A DNA stretch of 64,000 bases, from positions 186,001 to 250,000 of the forward strand of contig NZ_JOEK01000007.1 in the NCBI RefSeq assembly GCF_000719135.1, given 5' to 3'. Shown here piece by piece: positions 51,801-58,808 of the stretch. Numbering within the stretch: position 1 is the first letter of the stretch; the number at the start of each line of letters is the position of its first letter. The translations under genes were made by a program, and so were the position numbers. This DNA comes from Streptomyces avicenniae. GTDB lineage: Bacteria; Actinomycetota; Actinomycetes; Streptomycetales; Streptomycetaceae. The notes under the pieces are model-generated. The model did not search any database, was not told the DNA's origin, and saw nothing but the letters and a program-made list of their open reading frames with translations.

Positions 51801-52952
51801 CGACAGGGCGCGCAACACGTCGTCGTCCGTGAGGTTCTGCGCGTACACGGCGACATCGACGCTGCCTGCCCCGGGGAGTTGGTCGGCGGCCAGCGCGAAG
51901 CTGTCGAGCGGCACGCTGCGGCGCCGTTCGGGGTGGCTCAGCGCGGCCATCAGCCCGAGGACGGCGGTCTTGCCGGAGCCGGGCCCTGCGGTGACCACGC
52001 GCACCGGCCCCCCGGCGGGCGCGGCGAGCCAGCGGCTCAGGTCGGCGAGTGCCTGCCGCCGCCCGGCGAACCACCAGCTCCGCGCCGCGCCGCTGGGATA
52101 CCCCATGGCCCGCACCAGCAGGCGCGTCGTCAGCTCGGTGTCGCGGCGCCGCGCCTCCTCGCCGAAACCGGCGGCCTCCTGGATGGCGAGGTCCACGCCC
52201 GTGAGCCGCCGGTCGCGGCGCGGGTTGCGGAAGAACGGGGGCGGCTCGCCCGTGAGTCCGATCTGCGTCAGGGTGGTCTGCTGGTACCCGGGGCGATCGG
52301 GTGCGGGCTTGTTCATGTGCTGCACGACGGCCGTCGCGGACAGGGTGTCCGGGCCGTGCCCGGCGGTGGACAGGCTGCCGACCGCCTCGCCGAGCAGGCG
52401 CGGGAACAGCCCGGCGTCCGCCTGTTGGTGGGGCTGCGCGGAGGAGACGATGACGAGCCCGGCGCCGTCCGCCGTCCGCCACTGTGGCGTGATGCGTTCC
52501 AGCGCGGCGACGGCCAGTTCGTTGCCGCCCTGCCCCGAGTAGCAGGTGTCCACCATCAGCAGGAGCCGCCGCACGGGCGTGTCCCGCAGGATGACGGCGG
52601 CCAGGTTGGCGGTGCGCAGGGAGGTGTAGGCGAGGTCGGCCGGGTCGGTGTCGGCGAGGTACAGGACGTGGTCGCCGCCGTCGTCCAGGACGTCGCCGTG
52701 CCCGGACAGGTAGACGGCCACGAGGTCGTCCTCGCGCCGCTGGTCGGAGCGGCAGAAATCCCGCAGCTGGCGGCAGAGTTGGTCGCGCGTGGGGTTGAGG
52801 CCGAGGGCGGTCTCGTGCCGGTAGCCGAGGGTGCCGGTGAAGACGTCGATGGTCCGCTCGCGCGCCGCGACCAGCCCAGGCCGGTCCCACGCCGGGTTCT
52901 TCTGGTACTGGGACACGGCCGTCGCGATGAGGTACCTGCCGGGCCCGGTCAC
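48870..52952 (-). CDS. Caspase (C14)-NACHT ATPase-WD40 propeller protein
   Basis: 1360 aa from GTG 52952, which overlaps the upstream hydrolase stop as GTGA. Residues 1-235: caspase-like peptidase with catalytic His85 (YLSGHGDVLD) and Cys137 (LLMVDTCYSGQGG). Residues about 295-480: STAND/NACHT-type NTPase with Walker A GPGSGKT (323-329), Walker B LIDALDEA (411-418) and LLLGTRPYLLD. A helical region follows to about 790. Then about twelve WD40-like blades run to the C-terminus, each with DGRPVAVT and RVWDL-type strands. Such proteins are held inactive until the propeller senses a trigger; ATP-dependent assembly then activates the protease. The probable role is conflict or cell-death signalling. 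Both catalytic residues and the P-loop are intact. Confidence 0.9.
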   Translation of the reverse strand: MTGPGRYLIATAVSQYQKNPAWDRPGLVAARERTIDVFTGTLGYRHETALGLNPTRDQLCRQLRDFCRSDQRREDDLVAVYLSGHGDVLDDGGDHVLYLADTDPADLAYTSLRTANLAAVILRDTPVRRLLLMVDTCYSGQGGNELAVAALERITPQWRTADGAGLVIVSSAQPHQQADAGLFPRLLGEAVGSLSTAGHGPDTLSATAVVQHMNKPAPDRPGYQQTTLTQIGLTGEPPPFFRNPRRDRRLTGVDLAIQEAAGFGEEARRRDTELTTRLLVRAMGYPSGAARSWWFAGRRQALADLSRWLAAPAGGPVRVVTAGPGSGKTAVLGLMAALSHPERRRSVPLDSFALAADQLPGAGSVDVAVYAQNLTDDDVLRALSAAANVRAGTVGELLEALAGRTRPFTALIDALDEAATPDTLCARILRPLITHADGRVRLLLGTRPYLLDGLGIPPAEREFGRQVIDLDHYLYADPAALRLYAARNLLEAHATSPYRRDPDALRLVADAVAEAAGNSFLVARITAGTLAAADHVARDPADPAWRAGLPKLPGDAMRQDLARLGEHTRRAVDLLRPLAYAEGQGLPWEDIWAPLASALSGRAYTDDDLMWLRASAGAYVVEATENGRSAYRLYHQALAEHLREGTEERAVHEAFTDVLTSRVPYHADLTRDWSRAHPYTLDHLATHAVRADRLDALVTDTEYLVHATPRRLAPHLRATRSDEARLAAAVYRTSVHLHESATPPERRQSLAFDAARAGAHALHLDLTDRIPPGEWATVWATGGAFTPALRHTFTGHVGDVSVTCGVMDGRPVAVTADWRGLVKVWDLAEGQQVAELLTTDRRWTPEVALSALDGRPVVVTLSGGAQIEVWDLATKRLIREIDTAFDNGMLALECTVMEGRPVAVIGGWNGKVQVWDLSEGRQVGEAFYGGLGGPMGFACTTLGGLPVVVTNGTDAVVRVWDLVSGRQIGGWFRGLRHERGVLAAGVVDGRPVEVVNDDDGKLRLWDLSGESWIGEPLAAHDGGTHRLACSEVEGRFLLITGDYGMARAWDLTEERRLGQPLAAHAAGVNAVACAEVEGRAVAVSGDTVGVMRVWDLAEGRQTGRALTDRGYTIYAVACGAVEGRPMAVVSDWGGLVRVWDMRKGRWIGEPLQVSPTEVPLVACGEAVGRPAVLIAAANGILYVRDLARGMLITEFAHGHEHGLSSLTCGVMNGRPVAVTGSVDGSVQVWDLDEGRPVGQLSEADGVAATALACGTVEGRPVVIAGFGDGTVLVWDAARSRLVGEPLHAHDGAVTAIVCTVLDGRPVAVTAGGDDAIRVWDLRTGEDSLVAYLSAPAHLAVTADNRLVVTTGPDIAVLTRR
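48880..50590 (-). repeat. About twelve tandem WD40-type repeats
   Basis: Units of about 42-47 codons carry a C-x-x-x-(D/E)GRPV core and a closing xVWDL strand: VKVWDL, IEVWDL, VQVWDL, VRVWDL, LRLWDL, ARAWDL, MRVWDL, VRVWDM, LYVRDL, VQVWDL, VLVWDA, IRVWDL. A degenerate thirteenth unit ends the protein. This is enough for two seven-bladed propellers. Confidence 0.8.
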
Positions 52953-53785
52953 GACAGGCCCGCCGCGACCGCCGCGCCGCACAGCCGGTCCGTGAGGTAG
53001 GAGGACGCGTCGTGCGCGTGCGCCCCGTTGCGCACGATGCCCTGCCGCAGCCGTTGCCCGAAGGCGGGCCGCAGGTCCTTCACGAGCGCCACGACGTCGC
53101 CCTCGTCGGCGAGGTTCGTCCACACGAGGCCGTCTCCCCCTGGCCAGACGCCGCCTGGCGGCAGGAGCCGGTCGCGGATGAGGTGCGGGACGCCGAGGGG
53201 CGAGCCGAGGGTGACGAACGCCCGCACGCCGTGCCCCGGCCGCGCGCACAGCGCCTCGTACGCCACCACCGATCCCAGCGAGTGCGCGACGACGACGCGC
53301 GTGTCGTCGCCGAGCGCGTCCAGCACCCGCTGTCGCGCGGCCTCGCGCAGCGCGGGGTCCGTCAGGTAGCGGCGCACCTGTTTCAGGTCGAGCACCATCG
53401 CCCGCAGCGCGAGCCCGGCGAAGAACCGCGAGCCGGACAGCGCCCGGAGCGCCGCCTGCACCGAACGCGGCGTCGGGACAAGGGTGTCGGCGCCCGGCGG
53501 CACGACGCCCGGGTCGCTCCGCGCCGCCTCGGCCCACCACGCGGCCAGCAACTCCTCCTCGAATCCGGGTTCGACGTCGGCCGCCGTCACGCGTGGGTCG
53601 CCCACCGCGAGCAGTTGCCCGGCCGGGCGGAACAGATCGCCGTAGAACGCCATTGCGAGGTCGGCCTGTTGACCGGCCCCGGCCCGCCGCAGCCCGTCCG
53701 CCAGGGCAGGGGCCCACGCGGACCTCAGCGTCTCCTCCCCCAGCACCTGCTTGCCGATCCCGTGCACGCCCACCACCCGGGCCAC
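52949..53785 (-). CDS. Alpha/beta hydrolase coupled to the caspase-NACHT gene
   Basis: 278 aa, GTG start with GGGGGTGGGGAT just upstream. Oxyanion segment VVGVHGIGKQ at 4-13, nucleophile elbow VVVAHSLGSVVAYEAL with Ser169, a strand-6 LGSPLGVPHLIRD, acidic DEGDVVALVKDLRP, and the C-terminal histidine in GAHAHDASSYLTDRL. It looks like a serine lipase/esterase with an intact triad and no signal peptide, so it acts in the cytosol. The stop overlaps the next start as GTGA, implying equimolar production with the caspase protein: partner effector, substrate or regulator. Confidence 0.85.
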   Translation of the reverse strand: MARVVGVHGIGKQVLGEETLRSAWAPALADGLRRAGAGQQADLAMAFYGDLFRPAGQLLAVGDPRVTAADVEPGFEEELLAAWWAEAARSDPGVVPPGADTLVPTPRSVQAALRALSGSRFFAGLALRAMVLDLKQVRRYLTDPALREAARQRVLDALGDDTRVVVAHSLGSVVAYEALCARPGHGVRAFVTLGSPLGVPHLIRDRLLPPGGVWPGGDGLVWTNLADEGDVVALVKDLRPAFGQRLRQGIVRNGAHAHDASSYLTDRLCGAAVAAGLS

Positions 53786-53811
53786 ATCCCCACCCCCGTC
53801 CGAGGACCGGC

Positions 53812-53868
53812 CATTCTACGGAGTGAACGGTCCTGCCGGAGCGCGGACTTCGCCCGGCCGTCTACGCT
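53812..53868. promoter_or_regulatory. Divergent promoters of the caspase and M48 transcription units
   Basis: The 91-bp spacer holds TAGAAT (53817-53812) for the minus strand and TACGCT (53863-53868) for the plus strand, 8 nt before ATG 53877. Two opposite -10 elements 46 bp apart make co-regulation likely. Confidence 0.55.
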
Positions 53869-53876
53869 GTGGTGCC

Positions 53877-54326
53877 ATGGGATCGACGGTGCGTCATGTC
53901 GTCCGCGACGTGGTGGCGGCCAGGGCGCCGGGTGAACTCGCCCTGCTCGACACGCTGCTCGTCCTGGACGACGAGGAGGTCGGCAGGGCGTTGCGCGGCC
54001 GTGCGCGGCGCGGGGACACGCTCGGGTTCGGGATCGCCGAGGCGACGGCCGTCGTCGTGCCGGTGGTGTGGCTGGTGGTGGACGAGGTCGTCAACCGGGG
54101 CGTGGGGGCGGCGGCCGACAGCGTCCTCGGACGGCTGCGGTCCCGGTTCGGGCGGCGCGGGCTGCCGGAGGAGGCCGCGGAGGTTCCGGCGCTCACGCGC
54201 GAGCAGTTGGTCGTGGTGCACCAGCTGGTCGTGGAGCGCGGAGCGGCGGCCGGGATCGGGCCGAAGGAGGCCGAGGCCTTGGCCGACGCGGTGGTGTCGC
54301 GGCTGGCCAGGGACGGCGGCGAGTAG
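53877..54326 (+). CDS. Small membrane protein divergent from the caspase operon
   Basis: 149 aa. One hydrophobic segment (AEATAVVVPVVWLVVDEVVN, about 54-73) lies between charged regions; the C-terminal 60 residues are amphipathic (LTREQLVVVHQLVVERGAAA, EAEALADAVVSRLARD). No family recognised. It ends 8 bp before the M48 protease gene, so the two are co-translated and may form a membrane complex. Confidence 0.7.
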   Translation: MGSTVRHVVRDVVAARAPGELALLDTLLVLDDEEVGRALRGRARRGDTLGFGIAEATAVVVPVVWLVVDEVVNRGVGAAADSVLGRLRSRFGRRGLPEEAAEVPALTREQLVVVHQLVVERGAAAGIGPKEAEALADAVVSRLARDGGE

Positions 54327-54334
54327 GCGCGACG

Positions 54335-56101
54335 GTGGGGGCGAACGACGTCCGCGCCCTTGCGGACCGGGGCACGGTGCGGCGGTACGTGGTGACGCTC
54401 GTCGTGCTGGTGGCGGCCGTGCTGGAGACCGCGCGGAGCGCCGTGCGGGCGTTCACCTCGGAGGCGTCGTTCCGCCGGTGCGCGGACCGGGCGGGGGTGG
54501 ACCTGGGGCTCCCGGCCGAGGAGGTGGGGAACAGGCTCGCCGTCAGCGGCGCGTTCACCGACTGCCGTGTGGGCGAGGAGGCGTGGGCCTCCGGCATGGC
54601 GCTCGCGTTCACCGGCGGCGTGGTCGTCGCCGCGCTGCTGCTGTGCCTCGCCATCCCGGTGTGGCGGGGGCGACGTCTGCGCCCGGCGGAACGGTTCGAC
54701 GGCGGGCGCCCCACGTGGCTGCCGCTCACGGTGCACCTGGAACGGCTGGTAAGCCGGTCGGAACTCGGCCGACGCGCGCCCGTGTTCGTCGTGGACCCGC
54801 GTCAACACGCCGCCGGGGCGGTCGTCTTCGGGCATCCGAGGCGGCCGACGGTCTGCCTGGGCGCGGGCCTGCTGTCCTGCCGCGCGAGGCGTCAGAAGGC
54901 GTTCGAGGCCGTCGTCCTGCACGAGTTGGCGCACGTCCGCAACGGGGACATCGGCATCACCTACTTCACGGTCGCGCTGTGGCGCGTGTACTGCGCGGCC
55001 GTCCTGGTGCCTTTCCTGCTGCTCTCGCCCTGGCTCCCCGCCCAGGAGCAGGCGCCCGCCGCCGGGACGCTGGCGCCCGGCCTGGCCGCCGCGCTCCTGG
55101 GCTACCTCAGCCGCGCCGAGGTGCTGCGGCACAGGGAACTCGTCGCGGACTTCGACGCCGTGCACCTCGCAGGCGCCGAAGGCGCCGTCTGGAGGACGGC
55201 GGCCGAGGCCGAGGCGGAGGCACGCCGCGAGGGCTGGGCACGGGCGGCGGGCCGCTGGTTCGCCGGGCTGTGGCGCGCGCACCCGAGCTGGGAGGAGCGG
55301 CACACCTTCCTGACGCGCAGGGGACGGATGGACCACGGCGCCACCGGCCTCCAATCGGCCCTGTACGTCGGCGCCTTGTTCACCGTGCTGTTCACCGTGG
55401 ACCTGACGGAGGGCCGGGCCGCCCGTCTCCTCTTCTACGCGGCCGTGGTCGCGCTGATCGCGGCGGCGGGGGTGTCGATGCCCCGCAAACGGCCGAGGCC
55501 CGTCTCGCTCGACGGCGCGGGCGCGCGCGCCGGGGGGCGGACGCGGCCCGTCAGGCGGCTTGGCGTCCTGGTGGCGGCGTTCTGCCTGCTCGTCGCGGCG
55601 GACGCGGCGCTGTCGCCGTTCGACGGCACGGGCCTGCCCGACGCGATGGCCAACCGCGAAAGCCTGCCAGCCGAGTTCAGGCACGAACCCCCGCCCCCGC
55701 CCGCCCCGGCGGAGGTCGCGGAGTGGGAGCGGGCGGGCGGCCGTGACGTGCTCGACCGCCTGGACGCGGCGCTCGGCATCGCCCCCGCGCTCACCTTCAC
55801 CTCCCTGCCGCCCGAGGGCGACGAGGCGGAGCTGCTGGCGGACCACTGCGCGGAGATCCGCGCCGTCGTCCGCGACGGCCGCGCGCTGCGCCCGCTGCCC
55901 ACCGAGCGCGAACAGGGCCTGATCGAGGACGCGTTGACGTCGGCCGAGGACGGCGGCGCCCTGCTGTGCGCGGACGGCCGGGGGCCGGACGACGCGCGGG
56001 CCGTCGTGGAGGCCGACCTCCACTACACCAGGGCCGGGACCGACCTGATGTCGCTGCGCCTCACGTTCCTGGTGGCGGGACTCGTCCCCGAGCCGCCGTG
56101 A
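54335..56101 (+). CDS. Membrane M48-family metalloprotease
   Basis: 588 aa from GTG 54335. N-terminal membrane helices (about 18-32 and 88-108) are followed by the zinc motif VVLHELAHVRNGDIG (His196-Glu197-His200). A third zinc ligand candidate lies in RHRELVADFDAVHLAG (ExxxD). Further helices come near 215-240, 340-380 and 425-445. HtpX/Ste24-type enzymes cleave membrane or lipoprotein substrates. The last 150 residues are a soluble, acidic domain with no match I know. The gene is coupled to the small membrane protein and divergent from the caspase operon. The stop overlaps the convergent thioesterase gene by 41 bp. Confidence 0.85.
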   Translation: MGANDVRALADRGTVRRYVVTLVVLVAAVLETARSAVRAFTSEASFRRCADRAGVDLGLPAEEVGNRLAVSGAFTDCRVGEEAWASGMALAFTGGVVVAALLLCLAIPVWRGRRLRPAERFDGGRPTWLPLTVHLERLVSRSELGRRAPVFVVDPRQHAAGAVVFGHPRRPTVCLGAGLLSCRARRQKAFEAVVLHELAHVRNGDIGITYFTVALWRVYCAAVLVPFLLLSPWLPAQEQAPAAGTLAPGLAAALLGYLSRAEVLRHRELVADFDAVHLAGAEGAVWRTAAEAEAEARREGWARAAGRWFAGLWRAHPSWEERHTFLTRRGRMDHGATGLQSALYVGALFTVLFTVDLTEGRAARLLFYAAVVALIAAAGVSMPRKRPRPVSLDGAGARAGGRTRPVRRLGVLVAAFCLLVAADAALSPFDGTGLPDAMANRESLPAEFRHEPPPPPAPAEVAEWERAGGRDVLDRLDAALGIAPALTFTSLPPEGDEAELLADHCAEIRAVVRDGRALRPLPTEREQGLIEDALTSAEDGGALLCADGRGPDDARAVVEADLHYTRAGTDLMSLRLTFLVAGLVPEPP

Positions 56102-56528
56102 CCGGCGGCTCGGGGACGGCGATCGTGCCCTGCGCGACGGCGCACAGCGTCTCCTCACCGGCGTCGTCCACGGCCGACAGGTCGCAGCGGCAGACCACGC
56201 GGGAGCGCCCGGCGCGGACGACGCGGGCGTGGGCGCGCAGCAGCGTGCCCCTGGCGGGGCGGAGGTAGTCGATGGTGAACCCGGCGGTGAGCAGCCGGGC
56301 CCCGGCGACGGTGCCTGCGGCGAACGTCAGGGCGTTGTCCGCCGCGTAGGCGAGGACGCCGCCGTGCAGGTGGCCGTCCTGCTGGCGCAGGTCGTCGCGG
56401 ACGGCGAGTTCGAGCGTGGCCTCGCCGTCGCCGAAGGCGGTCAGGCGGGTGCCGAGGAGGGCGCTGAACGGCTGGGCCGCCAGCACCTTCCGCGCGAGGG
56501 CGAGGTCGGGCGCGTTCTCCACCGTCAC
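56061..56528 (-). CDS. PaaI-type hotdog thioesterase
   Basis: 155 aa from GTG 56528; GTG 56522 is better supported because TACGGT (56534-56529) then stands 6 nt upstream, giving a leaderless mRNA. Hotdog motif QQDGHLHGGVLAYAADNALT with the family's HGG, and TAGFTIDYLRPARGT. It hydrolyses acyl- or aryl-CoA esters. The C-terminal ten residues overlap the end of the convergent M48 gene, unusual only in the degree of packing. Confidence 0.9.
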   Translation of the reverse strand: MTVENAPDLALARKVLAAQPFSALLGTRLTAFGDGEATLELAVRDDLRQQDGHLHGGVLAYAADNALTFAAGTVAGARLLTAGFTIDYLRPARGTLLRAHARVVRAGRSRVVCRCDLSAVDDAGEETLCAVAQGTIAVPEPPVTAARGRVPPPGT

Positions 56529-56538
56529 ACCGTACTCG

Positions 56539-56754
56539 TCAGGGCGCGGTGCGCTGCTCGGTGGCGGCGGGCGGGGCCGGGGCGGGCGTGAGGTCGGGCA
56601 GATGCCACAGGGCGCGCAGGACGACGGCGAGTGCGAGGGCTATCAGCAGCGCGAGGGCGGTGGGGCGGCCGGGCCAGGTCTGGGGCGCCGATGGGGTGTC
56701 GGGCACGGGGGCGCCGTGGGGGCCAGGGGCGCGTAAGTCGGGTTCGCGGGACAC
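56539..56754 (-). CDS. Small single-helix membrane protein
   Basis: 71 aa, GTG start. A Pro-rich N-terminus (about 1-32) precedes one membrane helix ALALLIALALAVVLRALWHL (about 33-52) and a short Pro/Ala tail. No ribosome site; GACAAT stands 6 nt before the GTG and may be a leaderless -10. No homologue recognised. Confidence 0.5.
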   Translation of the reverse strand: MSREPDLRAPGPHGAPVPDTPSAPQTWPGRPTALALLIALALAVVLRALWHLPDLTPAPAPPAATEQRTAP

Positions 56755-56807
56755 GGGGGGATTGTCTCTTCTCGGGCCTGGGCGCCGGGATTTCGGTTAG
56801 GGGGTGG

Positions 56808-57017
56808 TCAGTCGTCGGGGGTGGCGAAGATGCGGAAGGCGAGGTCGATCTCGCCGGGGTGTGCGATGACGGGCTCGGACGCACGGGCCGTCCGCCGCGC
56901 GCTGCCGTGCCGTGGCGCGGTCGCCGTGCGGCGGCGGTACGCCGCGCACAGCGCGCCTGCCAGGGCGCCGAGCAGTCCGGCGGTCAGCGCTTGGCGGACC
57001 AACCTGCCGGGGCTCAC
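56808..57017 (-). CDS. 69-aa membrane-anchored protein, end of a three-gene overlap
   Basis: GTG 57017 overlaps the preceding stop as GTGA. One N-terminal helix (ALTAGLLGALAGALCAAYRR) is followed by a basic then acidic tail ending IDLAFRIFATPDD. Function unknown; stoichiometric co-translation with the 42-aa protein is implied. Confidence 0.55.
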   Translation of the reverse strand: MSPGRLVRQALTAGLLGALAGALCAAYRRRTATAPRHGSARRTARASEPVIAHPGEIDLAFRIFATPDD

Positions 57018-57142
57018 CGTTCGTCCTCGCCCAACACGCGTACCAGGTAGAGGAACAGGACGACGAGACCCAGCAGGACGCCTGCGGCCACCAGGGCGGC
57101 GGCTCCCAGCACGGTCCCGGCGCAGCGCAGCACGGTCGTCAC
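57014..57142 (-). CDS. 42-aa hydrophobic peptide
   Basis: GTG 57142 (VTTVLRCAGTVLGAAALVAA, then GVLLGLVVLFLYLVRVLGED). It is almost entirely one or two membrane segments. It overlaps the HATPase frame upstream and the 69-aa gene downstream, each by GTGA. That tight double overlap argues that the small ORF is translated. Confidence 0.55.
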   Translation of the reverse strand: MTTVLRCAGTVLGAAALVAAGVLLGLVVLFLYLVRVLGEDER

Positions 57143-57393
57143 CCCGCCGCCCCGCCGTCCGCGTCCCCGGTGTCGAGGCCGAGGTCGAGGTCCAGGACGA
57201 ACCACACGGCCTTGCCGCCTGCCTCGGGCTCGCAGCCGAAGTCCCGGCACATGGTGCGCAGCATCCACAGGCCACGGCCGGATACCGAGTCCCAGGCCGG
57301 TTCCACGACGACCGGCAGGAACGGCGAGCGGTCCTCCACCCGCACGGTCACCCGCCCACCGTCCGGCAGTACCGACAAACGACAGTGGCGCAT
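57139..57393 (-). CDS. Truncated HATPase_c anti-sigma-type protein
   Basis: 84 aa. It keeps the C-terminal half of a GHKL ATPase (RLSVLPDGGRVTVRVEDRSP, then SVSGRGLWMLRTMCRDFGCE and KAVWFVLDLD) but lacks the N-box helix. A much better start, ATG 57454 with CAGGAGGTGCG, opens a different frame (MTVLTRSEQAKQRFVWDLLA) that overlaps the domain start. The gene therefore seems to have suffered a deletion plus frameshift. Full relatives are about 135-150 aa. Its place beside an Scr1-type HTH and DUF397 genes is the normal one for such kinases. Confidence 0.6.
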   Translation of the reverse strand: MRHCRLSVLPDGGRVTVRVEDRSPFLPVVVEPAWDSVSGRGLWMLRTMCRDFGCEPEAGGKAVWFVLDLDLGLDTGDADGGAAG

Positions 57394-57500
57394 CGGCCAG
57401 TAAGTCCCACACGAACCGCTGTTTGGCCTGCTCAGACCGCGTGAGGACCGTCATCGCACCTCCTGGGCTCCGTGGCGCGCCGACACGTACGGGCGGCGCC

Positions 57501-57535
57501 GAAGCAACCCCCCGTCACTTGCGGGCGGTTGCTTC
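57501..57535. terminator. Hairpin in the HATPase/HTH divergent region
   Basis: GAAGCAACC (57501-57509) pairs with GGTTGCTTC (57527-57535), with inner CCCG/CGGG pairs. No gene ends here, so it may protect against read-through between divergent promoters or belong to a short RNA. Confidence 0.5.
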
Positions 57536-57543
57536 GTTGACCA

Positions 57544-57598
57544 GCATGCAGCGATACGGCCACGGAATGCAATGTAGCGTCAGCATGCAATTGCGCAT
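57544..57598 (+). promoter_or_regulatory. Promoter and repeats upstream of the Scr1-type regulator
   Basis: TAGCGT (57575-57580) is a probable -10. It is flanked by GCATGCA at 57544-57550 and 57583-57589 and by the near-palindrome ATGCAATTGCGCAT (57585-57598). The AT-rich repeats suit autoregulation. Confidence 0.5.
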
Positions 57599-57636
57599 TC
57601 ACACGGGAGTGCGCCAGGGGATGGGAGACTGGCACC

Positions 57637-58470
57637 ATGACGACTGCAAGCCCGGTAGTGCGGCGGCGCCGACTCGGCCTCGAACTGAGGCGGCTGCGGG
57701 AGGCCGCCGACCTCAAGGGAGGCGAGGCATCGCGGGCCCTCAGCTGGTCACCCTCGAAGCTGTCCCGCATCGAGGCGGGCCGGACCGCCCCGGTGCCCTC
57801 CGACGTGACGCGGCTCCTCGACCTGTACGGCGTGCACGACCCGGAGCAGCGCGACAAGTTGGCGAAGCTGACGCGCGAGGCGCGGAAGAAGGGCTGGTGG
57901 CAGCTCTACAGCGACATCCCGTACTCCACGTACATCGGCCTTGAGGCGGCAGCCGAGTCGATGCTGACCTTCGAGACCGTCATCCCCGGCCTGTTCCAGA
58001 CCAGCCGGTACGCCGAAGAGATCAACCGGGCGACGGATCCCGGTCTCTCCGAAGAGGCTCTGGAGACGCGGCTGGACGTGCGGATGCAGCGGCAGGACGT
58101 ACTCGACGGTCCGAGTCCGCTGATGATGCGAGCCGTTCTCGACGAGTCCGCGCTGCGCAGGCGCGTCGGTGGGGCCGAGGTGATGCGCGAACAGCTCGAC
58201 CGGCTGCTGGAGTTGTCCTCGCTGCCGAACGTGCTGCTCCAGGTCATTCCCTTCTCGGCGGGCGCGCATCCTGGGACACTGGCAGGGCCGTTCATCGTCC
58301 TGCGGTTCCCGGACATGGAAGACAGCGACGTGGTGTACGTCGAGGCGAACAACGATCCGTACCCGGATGAGGCGCAGCGGTACACGCTGCTGTTCGATAA
58401 CCTCAGAGGCAGCGCCGTCAGTGTCACGCAGACGCAGGCGATGATCCGGAGCGTGAAGAAGGAACTATGA
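57637..58470 (+). CDS. Scr1-family XRE/DUF5753 regulator (WhiJ-like)
   Basis: 277 aa. XRE HTH at about 8-65 (LGLELRRLREAADLKGGEAS, WSPSKLSRIEAGRTAPVP). DUF5753 occupies about 95-275 (ESMLTFETVIPGLFQTSRYA, then LPNVLLQVIPFSAGAHPGTL). In Streptomyces these act with a DUF397 partner, resembling a toxin-antitoxin-like or WhiJ/AbaA developmental switch. The DUF397 gene overlaps its stop by ATGA. It is divergent from the damaged HATPase gene. Confidence 0.93.
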   Translation: MTTASPVVRRRRLGLELRRLREAADLKGGEASRALSWSPSKLSRIEAGRTAPVPSDVTRLLDLYGVHDPEQRDKLAKLTREARKKGWWQLYSDIPYSTYIGLEAAAESMLTFETVIPGLFQTSRYAEEINRATDPGLSEEALETRLDVRMQRQDVLDGPSPLMMRAVLDESALRRRVGGAEVMREQLDRLLELSSLPNVLLQVIPFSAGAHPGTLAGPFIVLRFPDMEDSDVVYVEANNDPYPDEAQRYTLLFDNLRGSAVSVTQTQAMIRSVKKEL

Positions 58471-58670
58471 AGACGCAAGAGGCTGGGGACGCCGACCTCG
58501 CTCGCGCCGCTTGGCGCGCTCCGCGCCGGAGTCAGGCCAACGGGGCCTGCGTCGAGGTCGCGGACAACATCCCCGGCCTCGTCCCCGTGCGGGACAGCAA
58601 GAACCCCGGTCCCGTGATCATCGTTCCCGCACACGCCTGGACGACGTTCACGGACCACCTCAAGCACTGA
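58467..58670 (+). CDS. DUF397 protein, copy 1
   Basis: 67 aa. DUF397 core: WRAPRRSQANGACVEVADNI, then VPVRDSKNPGPVIIVPAHAW and TTFTDHLKH. ATGA overlap with the regulator gene. WhiJ-associated DUF397 proteins bind the DUF5753 regulator and modulate its DNA binding. Confidence 0.93.
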   Translation: MKTQEAGDADLARAAWRAPRRSQANGACVEVADNIPGLVPVRDSKNPGPVIIVPAHAWTTFTDHLKH

Positions 58671-58688
58671 GCGCGACAGTCACTCCGA

Positions 58689-58728
58689 AGCAGCCCCACC
58701 GACGCCGAACGCGGCGGGTGGGGCTGCT
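58689..58728 (+). terminator. 12-bp hairpin with T-rich tail after DUF397 copy 1
   Basis: AGCAGCCCCACC (58689-58700) and GGTGGGGCTGCT (58717-58728), inner CGCC/GGCG, followed by TTTCTT. A classical intrinsic terminator. Confidence 0.85.
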
Positions 58729-58808
58729 TTCTTGTGCACGCTGCCCGGAACGCCCGACAATCAAGACAGCCCGGTGCATGCCGACACGGGCAGGGACGGA
58801 GGGCGGGC

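Noticed and set aside
57501..57535. Hairpin as a riboswitch for the Scr1-type regulator
   Set aside because: It lies upstream of the likely promoter (-10 at 57575-57580), so it would not be in that mRNA.
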